A DNA stretch of 64,000 bases, taken from positions 149,943 to 213,942 of the forward strand of contig NZ_JARESG010000006.1 of NCBI RefSeq assembly GCF_029076445.1, given 5' to 3'. Of this stretch, positions 58,140-64,000 are shown one piece after another. The position numbers and the translations under genes are program-made. Source of the stretch: Pseudarthrobacter naphthalenicus. GTDB taxonomy: Bacteria; Actinomycetota; Actinomycetes; Actinomycetales; Micrococcaceae. Under the pieces are notes generated by a model, which had not been told where the DNA came from, searched no databases, and was given only the letters and a program-made list of their open reading frames with translations. Position 1 is the stretch's first letter, and the number at the start of each line of letters is the position of its first letter.

Positions 58140-58619
58140 ATGAAAGCGTCACCCACCCTCGCCGGTAACCTTCAGCTGGTCCTGACCGACCTCGTGGAGC
58201 TCCACGTGCAGGGCAAACAGGCTCACTGGAACGTTGTGGGCACCAACTTCCGGGACCTCCACCTGCAACTCGACGAGATCATCGCCAGTGCACGGCTTTT
58301 CGCCGACCAGGCGGCCGAACGCATGCGGGCTTTGCATGCCCTCCCTGACGGCCGCAGCAAGACCGTAGCAGCCGGCACCCGGCTGGAGGAACTTCCCGGC
58401 GGGCTGATATCAACCAAGGACGCGGTCAAGCTGATGGCGGCCAGGTTGGAACGGACGGTCAAGACCATGCGGGATGTCCACGACGAGGTGGATGAAGAGG
58501 ATCCCACCAGCGCGGACCTGCTTCATGCAGCCATCGAGCGGCTGGAACAGCTGGCGTGGATGGTCAACGCAGAAACCATGGCCCCCTCAGCGGCGGTCAC
58601 CGAACCGGCGGAGAAGTAG
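58140..58619 (+). CDS. dps: Dps family ferritin-like DNA-protection protein
   Basis: The 159-residue protein is a dodecameric iron-storage protein. The ferroxidase signature AHWNVVGTNFRDLHLQLDEII (about 30-50) gives both His ligands and the acidic partners. The four-helix bundle is completed by HDEVDEEDPTSADLLHAAIERL. A GGAGGAA ribosome site precedes ATG 58140. It protects DNA against oxidative damage in the family. The upstream palindrome suggests regulation. Its end overlaps the reading frame of the next gene. Confidence 0.93.
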   Translation: MKASPTLAGNLQLVLTDLVELHVQGKQAHWNVVGTNFRDLHLQLDEIIASARLFADQAAERMRALHALPDGRSKTVAAGTRLEELPGGLISTKDAVKLMAARLERTVKTMRDVHDEVDEEDPTSADLLHAAIERLEQLAWMVNAETMAPSAAVTEPAEK

Positions 58620-59716
58620 TCCTGGGCGGCCACGCTCGGGAAGCGAACGCGGAGCGCAGCCTTCCCCGGCCTGTCCGGCTGGTCTCAGCCGAATCCGAGC
58701 TCGCCCAATACAATGGCCTGCTCGACGCCGTCTCTTCCGCGGCCGGGGATGCCCCGGCGCTGCTGGCCCTTGCGCGGGAGGCGGGGACCAGCTGGCCGAA
58801 GCCCGGGCAGGGCCAGACTGGCCTGCTGTGGGAGTTGCTGGCCTCGGTCGCCAGCGTTGACGTGGGCGCCGGCCGCATCTTCGAGCCGCACCTGGATGCG
58901 CAGGCCATCCTGGCCCAGTCCGGCCGGCCGATGGACGAACGCGGCGGTGCGTGGGGGGTTTTTGCGGCCGAAGGTCCGGGAACCCGCCTGGAAGCACAGG
59001 CCGACGGCGACGGCATCCTGCTGAGCGGTGCCAAGCCGTGGTGCTCGCTGGCCCCGCTACTGGACCGTGCCGTCATTACGGCCCATACCGAAACGGGGGC
59101 CCGGGCCGCCTTCGCCGTGGACCTGCGGCACCACGGCGTGACCTGCGAGGTGCCCGGGTGGGTGGCGCGCGGCCTGCGGGAAATTCCCAGCGGCACAGTC
59201 CACTTCAGCCGGGTGCCGGCTGTTCCCGTGGGCGGGGATGACTGGTACTTCAGCCGTCCCGGCTTTGCGTGGGGCGGCATGGGGGTCGCCGCCTGCTGGC
59301 TCGGCGGAGCCGTGGCCGTGGCCAGGGACTACCGTGAATCCTTGCATGCCGCGGCCGGGAACGGACGGGAACCTGACCAGATCGCCCTCGCTGCCCTGGG
59401 GGAGGCGGACCGGACCCTGACCTCCACCCTCCAGTACCTGGGACGCACGGCTGAGTGGATCGACGGCGGGGGAGGCGCCCGGGAGGCAGGACGCAGTGCG
59501 TGGAGCGAAGCGTTGCGGGTGCGCGGGACGGTAGCCGCCGTCGTCGAGCGTGTACTCTCGCTGGTCAGCACCAACCGCGGGCCGGGACCCCTGGCCTTCG
59601 ACGAGCCCTATGCCAAGCGCATGGCCGACCTGGCGCTGTATGTGCGCCAGCACCACGGCATGCGGGACGATGCCCAGCTGGGAAGACTGACGCTTGGCGG
59701 GGATCAGCCGTGGTGA
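58556..59716 (+). CDS. Acyl-CoA dehydrogenase-like flavoprotein
   Basis: The protein (up to 386 residues) has an acyl-CoA dehydrogenase fold: an N-terminal helical part (about 60-150), a middle beta domain (GTRLEAQADGDGILLSGAKPWCSLAP, about 142-167) and a C-terminal helical domain (ALGEADRTLTSTLQYLG onward, about 280-380). The canonical Glu base was not identified, so the reaction may differ. The start is uncertain: ATG 58556 lies inside dps, and the first 50 residues look non-conserved; no other ATG/GTG in frame precedes the conserved part. GTGA couples it to the next gene. Confidence 0.75.
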   Translation: MDGQRRNHGPLSGGHRTGGEVVLGGHAREANAERSLPRPVRLVSAESELAQYNGLLDAVSSAAGDAPALLALAREAGTSWPKPGQGQTGLLWELLASVASVDVGAGRIFEPHLDAQAILAQSGRPMDERGGAWGVFAAEGPGTRLEAQADGDGILLSGAKPWCSLAPLLDRAVITAHTETGARAAFAVDLRHHGVTCEVPGWVARGLREIPSGTVHFSRVPAVPVGGDDWYFSRPGFAWGGMGVAACWLGGAVAVARDYRESLHAAAGNGREPDQIALAALGEADRTLTSTLQYLGRTAEWIDGGGGAREAGRSAWSEALRVRGTVAAVVERVLSLVSTNRGPGPLAFDEPYAKRMADLALYVRQHHGMRDDAQLGRLTLGGDQPW

Positions 59717-61140
59717 CGTTCACGCATTCGGACCGGGGCACGGACGAACAGGACTGGGCTGCGAGCGGGCTGCCGGCATTGGCGGAGTTGCCCCTCGGGC
59801 CGCAGGAGCTGGGTGCCATGAGTTTTGTGGTGCTCGCGGCCCATCCGGATGACGAAACCCTCGGCGCGGGCGGGCTCTTGTCGCTGCTGCATTCCCTGGG
59901 CGCCGATGTGGACGTGCTGCTCTGCACCGCCGGCGAGGGCTCGCACCCCGACTCCACCACCGTGACCCCTGAGCAGCTTGCCGCCACGAGGATTGAGGAA
60001 TTCGGCGCCGCGATGGAGGTCCTGGGGCTGGCCGCGCACTGGCGGTTCCTGGGGCTGCCGGATGGCGGCCTGAAGGAACGGACAGCGGGGATCGCCGCGC
60101 AGCTGAGGGAAACCATCAGCCGGCGGCCTGGTCAGGACGCGCCGTCGAGGACGCCGCAGCAGCTGGTGATCGTGGCTCCGTACCGTGCTGACGGCCATCC
60201 CGACCATGAGGCCGCCGGCCTCGCTGCCGCGCAGGTTGCGCTGGAAGACGGACACGCCCTGCTGGAATATCCCATCTGGTACTGGTTGTGGGCCTCCCCG
60301 GAAGACTCGGTCTGGCGCTCGTGGGCGCGGCTTCCCCTCGCCGCTGAACAGCAGGCAAGCAAGGCAGCCGCCATGGGTGCCCACGGCAGCCAGACGCGTC
60401 CCTTGTCTGCCCTGGCGGGCGACGAGGCGCTGCTTGGAGAGGGCTTCCTGAAACACTTCGAACGGCCTTTTGAAACCTTTGCCTGGCACCGTGCAGCCCC
60501 GGCAAAGACTGCGGGTAGCGAATCCGGCGGTGTCGTTGCGCCGCACACGAGCGTGGATGCGCAGCGGATCTTTGATGCGGTGCACGCGAATTCCTGGGAT
60601 CCGTGGCACTACACCACCAGCTGGTATGAGCGCCGCAAGCGCAGCCTGACCCTCGCCGCCTTGCCCCGGGAAGGGTATGAGTCGGGCCTGGAAATTGGCT
60701 GTTCCATCGGAACCCTGACCGAGGAGCTGGCCGGCAGGTGTGCCAGGCTCGTGGCTGTTGACGCCAGCAGCACCGCCCTGAAACTCGCCGCCGAGCGTCT
60801 TGCACCCTTTCCCGGCGTCACCACCCGTCAGCTCACCCTGCCCGGTGAGTGGCCCGAGGGCAGCTTCGACCTGGTGGTGGTCTCCGAAGTGGGCTACTAC
60901 CTTGCGCCGTCGGAACTGGATCAGGTGCTGGGACGGATCAAATCGTCCATGGCCCCGGGTGGCACGCTGCTGCTGTGCCATTGGCGGCACCCGATCTCAG
61001 GGTGGGAGCTCGACGGCGATTCGGTGCACGCGGCTGCCCGGAGCGCCCTGCGCTGGGGGACGGCAGCGCTGTACCAGGAACGGGATTTTGTGCTCGAGAC
61101 TTTCGTTGCTCCCGGCGATTCCGGTTCGACCGATGGCTGA
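59713..61140 (+). CDS. PIG-L deacetylase fused to NodS-like SAM methyltransferase
   Basis: The 475-residue bifunctional protein starts with a PIG-L zinc deacetylase domain (about 30-250: VVLAAHPDDETLGAGG, later DGHPDHEAAG with the third metal His). A class I methyltransferase follows (about 270-470: ANSWDPWHYTTSWYERRKRSLT, GLEIGCSIGTLTEELA, VVSEVGYYLAPSEL). The methyltransferase half resembles NodS, which N-methylates the glucosamine exposed by a deacetylase. The fusion therefore suggests sequential N-deacetylation and N-methylation of an amino sugar (inference). It starts at GTG 59713 (GTGA overlap) and overlaps the GT2 gene by 8 bases. Confidence 0.9.
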   Translation: MTFTHSDRGTDEQDWAASGLPALAELPLGPQELGAMSFVVLAAHPDDETLGAGGLLSLLHSLGADVDVLLCTAGEGSHPDSTTVTPEQLAATRIEEFGAAMEVLGLAAHWRFLGLPDGGLKERTAGIAAQLRETISRRPGQDAPSRTPQQLVIVAPYRADGHPDHEAAGLAAAQVALEDGHALLEYPIWYWLWASPEDSVWRSWARLPLAAEQQASKAAAMGAHGSQTRPLSALAGDEALLGEGFLKHFERPFETFAWHRAAPAKTAGSESGGVVAPHTSVDAQRIFDAVHANSWDPWHYTTSWYERRKRSLTLAALPREGYESGLEIGCSIGTLTEELAGRCARLVAVDASSTALKLAAERLAPFPGVTTRQLTLPGEWPEGSFDLVVVSEVGYYLAPSELDQVLGRIKSSMAPGGTLLLCHWRHPISGWELDGDSVHAAARSALRWGTAALYQERDFVLETFVAPGDSGSTDG

Positions 61141-61888
61141 TGTGGGGCGAATAACGCAGGTGGCCGTGGTCATTCCGGTCCACAACGAGGAGCAGCTCCT
61201 CCCGCGGGCCCTCGCTGCGGTGCTCTCAGCGTCCGACGCCCTGCGGGTGAACCGGCCGGACACCGCTGTCTCCGTCCTTGTGGCGCTGGATAGCTGCACC
61301 GACGGTTCCGCGGCAGTCGCGGCAGACCTGGCTGCGGAAGACAGCCGCATCAGTCTCTTGCAGATTACGTTCCGCAATGTGGGGGGAAGCCGGCGGGCCG
61401 GCAACCGCGCCGCCCTGCTGGCAAGCACCCGGCAGGGCCTGCCCTATGCGTCGCCGCAGCTCTGGCTGGCCAACACGGACGCCGATTCCTGTGTCCCGCA
61501 GGGCTGGCTGCTGCGCCAGCTGGAGCTGGCCGACGGCGGTGCGGATGCCGTGCTGGGCACCGTGGAACCGGACCCGGAAGGCACCGAAAGCGAACTCCTG
61601 AGGCGCTGGCATGCCCGGCACCACCTGGGCGAGAACCATGCGCACGTGCACGGCGCGAATTTGGGCGTGCGGGCCTCCGCCTATGTGATGGCCGGCGGGT
61701 TTCCGCGTCTTCGCTCGCACGAGGACCGGGCATTGGTGGAGCGGCTCCGCCAGCATGGTGCCGCGGTGTGGTCCACGGACACCCTCCGGGTACGGACCTC
61801 AGGACGGACCGATGCCCGCGCACCCCAGGGATTCGCGGCCTATCTGCGCTCTCTCACCCAGGAGCCCGCGCCGGCCATGGAAGTCTGA
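61133..61888 (+). CDS. Glycosyltransferase family 2
   Basis: The 251-residue GT-A enzyme has VAVVIPVHNEEQLLPRALAA (about 8-27), the metal-binding D-A-D in LWLANTDADSCVP (about 111-123), a donor-loop GGSRRAGNRAALLAS, and FPRLRSHEDRALVERL (about 192-207), where the ED motif gives the catalytic base. There are no membrane helices, so it acts in the cytosol. It overlaps the PIG-L/methyltransferase gene and ends the three-gene operon. Sugar donor and acceptor are unknown. Confidence 0.88.
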   Translation: MADVGRITQVAVVIPVHNEEQLLPRALAAVLSASDALRVNRPDTAVSVLVALDSCTDGSAAVAADLAAEDSRISLLQITFRNVGGSRRAGNRAALLASTRQGLPYASPQLWLANTDADSCVPQGWLLRQLELADGGADAVLGTVEPDPEGTESELLRRWHARHHLGENHAHVHGANLGVRASAYVMAGGFPRLRSHEDRALVERLRQHGAAVWSTDTLRVRTSGRTDARAPQGFAAYLRSLTQEPAPAMEV

Positions 61889-61942
61889 CCCGGCGATGGA
61901 AGGCTGACCCGAGTTCGACACGGGACACAAATAAAGCCTTGG

Positions 61943-62056
61943 GGGGCCGACGACGACTGGGGGGACTGGCCTCGGTCTCAGAAGAGGCCACCTCGCCGCC
62001 GACCCCGCTTCACCCCGGACTGCCGGCCTCTGATTGCTGGTCACTGACCGCCCGGG
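61943..62056 (-). ncRNA. Candidate structured RNA element, copy B
   Basis: On the minus strand a 14-bp outer stem (61993-62006 with 61943-61956, three G-U pairs) encloses a 7-bp inner stem TGGCCTC/GAGGCCA (61984-61990 with 61967-61973). The loop is TTCTGAGACC and the bulge is GTCCCCCCAG. A 5' stem CCCGG/CCGGG (62052-62056 with 62014-62018) is also present. All these parts match copy A at 6545-6633, although stem bases differ. It lies 50 bases beyond the YihY stop on the same strand, antisense to nothing coding. It could be a 3' UTR structure or a separate small RNA. Confidence 0.5.
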
Positions 62057-62105
62057 AAACCCACAGGATCTACAAAACAATTTTCTCCCATCCCGGGGGT
62101 CCTGC

Positions 62106-63209
62106 CTAGTCCCGTTCCCGCGCCGGACTTTGCGCATCCTGTCCGTTCTCGGCGTTGTGCTTCTCGCGCAGTTCACGGCCGAGCCGGACGTCTTCCTCTT
62201 CCTGTTTCTGCAGCTTGTCGCTTCTCTTGGTATCCCGCGGCGGCAGCTGGATGGTCTCCTCAGCCTCGATCCCGGCCTGTAGCTGCCTTCCCCGCTCCGT
62301 CTCGGCGTCGAACTCGGCTCCGAACAGCAGGGACATGTTCAGGATCCAGAGCCACAGCAGGGCGACGATCACACCGCCGATTGCGCCGTAGGTCTTGTTA
62401 TAGCTGTTCGAGTAGGAGACGTAGAAACCGAAGGCCAGCGAAGCCAGCAGAAACACCACCAGCGCAATGGCGGAGCCCATGCTCATCCAACGGAACTTCG
62501 GCTGCTTTACGTTGGGGGTGGCGTAGTAGAGAATGGCGATCGCCACAATGATCAGGACGAGCATCACCGGCCATTTGACGATGTTCCAGACGGTCAGGAA
62601 GGCGCCCCCGAGCCCGATCAGGTTCCCCACGGATTCTGCCACCGGGCCGCTTAGCACGAGCATCGCCGCAATCACGACGACGATCAGCAGGTTCACGACG
62701 GTGACGCCCAGCATGGTGCCGCGCAGTTTCACGAACGGCCGGCCTTCATCGATCTCGTAGACCCTGTTCATCGCCCGGCCAAATGCCCCGACGTAGCCGG
62801 AGGCGGACCAGACGGCGGTGAGGAGGCCCAGGATAAAGGTCAGGCCGGCGGCGGAGGAGCTGGCGAGGTCCTGGACCACCGGGCGGATTGTGTCGACGGT
62901 CTGGCCGGGGGCGACACCCTGGACGATGTCGAGCAGGGCGGACGTGGTCTTTTGCGGATCCCCGAAGATCCCGAGGAGGGATACCAGCGCCAACAGGGCG
63001 GGGAAGATCGACAGCACTGAGTAGTACGTAAGTGCCGCTGCGAGGTCGGGGCATTGGTCCTTCGAGAATTCCCGCAGGGTCTTTTTGGCGATGTATTTCC
63101 AGGACGGTTTGGTGACATCGGTGGGGCTGCCGGGCTTCCGGGCATCGTCAGGTGCCGGGGCCTGGCCCGCCTTGGCGGTGCTGGTTTCGGATGAATCATG
63201 AGCCGCCAT
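62106..63209 (-). CDS. YihY/virulence factor BrkB family membrane protein
   Basis: The 367-residue protein has a hydrophilic start (1-55), six membrane helices (about 60-300) and a charged C-terminal tail. YihY marks include CPDLAAALTYYSVLSIFPALLALVSLL (about 53-80), and GYVGAFGRAMNRVYEIDEGRPF near 137-158. It is a broadly conserved, poorly understood family, sometimes wrongly annotated as ribonuclease BN. GAGAGGA precedes the ATG. Confidence 0.93.
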   Translation of the reverse strand: MAAHDSSETSTAKAGQAPAPDDARKPGSPTDVTKPSWKYIAKKTLREFSKDQCPDLAAALTYYSVLSIFPALLALVSLLGIFGDPQKTTSALLDIVQGVAPGQTVDTIRPVVQDLASSSAAGLTFILGLLTAVWSASGYVGAFGRAMNRVYEIDEGRPFVKLRGTMLGVTVVNLLIVVVIAAMLVLSGPVAESVGNLIGLGGAFLTVWNIVKWPVMLVLIIVAIAILYYATPNVKQPKFRWMSMGSAIALVVFLLASLAFGFYVSYSNSYNKTYGAIGGVIVALLWLWILNMSLLFGAEFDAETERGRQLQAGIEAEETIQLPPRDTKRSDKLQKQEEEDVRLGRELREKHNAENGQDAQSPARERD

Positions 63210-63236
63210 GAGGTGTCCTCTCAGGTTGTTAATGAC

Positions 63237-63271
63237 CAGGCCGGCCCTCCCGGAACGGGGGGACCGGCCTG
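63237..63271. terminator. Hairpin between DUF3618 and YihY genes
   Basis: CAGGCCGGCCCTCC (63237-63250) pairs, with one mismatch and one G-T, with GGGGGACCGGCCTG (63258-63271). It lies 33 bases beyond the DUF3618 stop, so YihY is probably a separate transcript. Confidence 0.7.
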
Positions 63272-63303
63272 ACTGTGATGCTGCATGGGGGTATCTGTAC
63301 CGG

Positions 63304-63900
63304 TCACGTGTTTTGGACGGTGTCCTTGGCGTCGGCGGCGCGGTCTTTGACGTCGGCTGCGGCGAGTTGGCTTTCGGCTTTGACGTTCTGGGTGGCGTCG
63401 GTGGCGGTGGCCTTGACGTTTTCCATGGCTTCGCGGGCTGGTTCCTTGAGGCCTTGGGCCATGTCTTTGGCGGCCTCGGTCAGCTCGGTGGTCATGGGCT
63501 CGGCGGCGGTCTTCAGGGCGTCGGCAGCTTCGCGTTCCTTCTCGCTGGCGGGGATCAGGGAGGAGAGCAGCATCCCGGCGCCGAACGCGATCAGGCCGGC
63601 GGCCAGGGGGTTGCCCTGGGTTTTGGCTTTGACCTGGTGCGGGGCGTCGCCGATGGCTTCGCCGGCGTCGTGGAGCGCGTTCCCGGCCTGGTCGGTGCTG
63701 GCATGGGCGCGGGTGGTGAGGTCGTCGGTGGTTCCCATGACTTTCTCCTTCACTCCGAACACGGCGTCACGGACTTTGTCGGTTTGGCGGTGGACGATGT
63801 TGGACGGGGTGACTTTGTCCGCGACGGCGTCCACGTTGGTGCCCAGGCGGGCGCGGGTTGCTTCTATGTCTGAACGGATTGCGTCCGGGTTCTCGCTCAT
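63304..63900 (-). CDS. DUF3618 domain protein
   Basis: The 198-residue protein begins with the DUF3618 motif PDAIRSDIEATRARLGTNVDA (about 5-25). A central hydrophobic segment (PLAAGLIAFGAGMLLSSLIP, about 97-116) and a long helical Ala/Glu/Lys-rich tail with LEA-like 11-residue character (about 120-198) follow. This family is commonly encoded next to holin-family proteins and is linked to envelope stress by context only. Its ATG overlaps the stop of the preceding gene (ATGA). Confidence 0.9.
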   Translation of the reverse strand: MSENPDAIRSDIEATRARLGTNVDAVADKVTPSNIVHRQTDKVRDAVFGVKEKVMGTTDDLTTRAHASTDQAGNALHDAGEAIGDAPHQVKAKTQGNPLAAGLIAFGAGMLLSSLIPASEKEREAADALKTAAEPMTTELTEAAKDMAQGLKEPAREAMENVKATATDATQNVKAESQLAAADVKDRAADAKDTVQNT

Positions 63901-64000
63901 CGTTTTACCTCACCGGGTTTCAGGGTTGGGGGGATTTCTGAGAGGGTCTGGCTGGTTTGGGGCAGGCCCTTGACCGCTTTGAGTTCCTTGCGGCCCACGG
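63897..64000 (-). CDS. Phage holin-family (DUF1469) protein, C-terminal end (partial)
   Basis: Only the last 33 or so codons are in the window (VGRKELKAVKGLPQTSQT onward, ending VKR and TGA). The sequence after a membrane domain and the position next to a DUF3618 gene fit the actinobacterial putative superfamily III holin-like (DUF1469) proteins. Four-base overlap with the downstream gene. The start lies beyond base 64000. Confidence 0.6.
   Translation of the reverse strand, partial: VGRKELKAVKGLPQTSQTLSEIPPTLKPGEVKR

Noticed and set aside
61943..62056. 6C RNA or c-di-AMP (ydaO) riboswitch
   Set aside because: The element has one C-run bulge, not two C-rich hairpin loops as in 6C RNA, and none of the ydaO core sequences as I remember them.

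Overview
The window is high-GC (about two-thirds G+C), densely coded bacterial chromosome. The gene set points to an actinobacterium of the Micrococcaceae, most likely Arthrobacter or Pseudarthrobacter. Supporting features are actinobacterial small-protein families (DUF2510, DUF6458, DUF3618), a DUF222/HNH nuclease of the 13E12 type, frequent GTG/TTG starts, ATGA/GTGA gene overlaps, and LigD with a long-tailed Ku. The genus is inferred from family content, not from a marker gene. No phage, transposase, integrase or CRISPR array was seen. One tRNA (Lys, TTT) is present.

Layout. 1-4 kb: end of the high-affinity phosphate ABC operon (pstC end, pstA, pstB), convergent with a low-affinity PiT/DUF47 phosphate pair. 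4-16.8 kb: housekeeping and hypothetical genes (tRNA-Lys, a GAF-ANTAR regulator with a structured leader, a HhH-GPD repair protein, a flavin monooxygenase, malQ, a PrmC-like methyltransferase, a DUF222/HNH protein, small membrane stress proteins). 16.8-21.2 kb: three aldo/keto reductases around a frameshifted NAD-dependent epimerase, then dodecin. 21.2-27.1 kb: a four-carbon sugar-acid catabolic operon (GntR regulator with operator palindromes, DUF1537 kinase, threonate-type dehydrogenase, GntP permease, class II aldolase). 27-34.7 kb: acyltransferase, two GNATs, SDR, FUSC protein, MHS-type transporter, two small hydrophilic proteins. 34.8-38.5 kb: divergent ligD and ku (non-homologous end joining). 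38.5-40.2 kb: an overlooked 30-residue ORF and a methyltransferase/SRPBCC pair. 40.3-44.8 kb: fructose PTS operon (regulator, fruK, fruA, ptsH) with a readable promoter. 45-49.5 kb: an esterase, then a phosphorylase module (HAD phosphoglucomutase plus GH65). 49.5-58.6 kb: hypothetical protein plus pxpA, DUF445, GDPD, AzlCD, small proteins, TetR, thiamine-binding protein, O-methyltransferase, Dps. 58.5-61.9 kb: three overlapping genes (acyl-CoA dehydrogenase-like, PIG-L deacetylase fused to a NodS-like methyltransferase, GT2 glycosyltransferase). 62-64 kb: YihY, DUF3618 and the end of a holin-like gene.

The most interesting observations are four. First, two copies, 55 kb apart, of a structured RNA element on the minus strand share a compensatory stem, a GAGACC loop and a C-run bulge; one lies in the leader of an RNA-binding ANTAR regulator. 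Second, the acyl-CoA dehydrogenase/PIG-L-methyltransferase/GT2 operon has an enzyme set reminiscent of Nod-factor chemistry. Third, the sugar-acid operon carries an FBA-type aldolase where OtnC/OtnI would be expected. Fourth, a near-palindrome CTAAGnATGnTTAG lies upstream of both a GlsB-type gene and dps.
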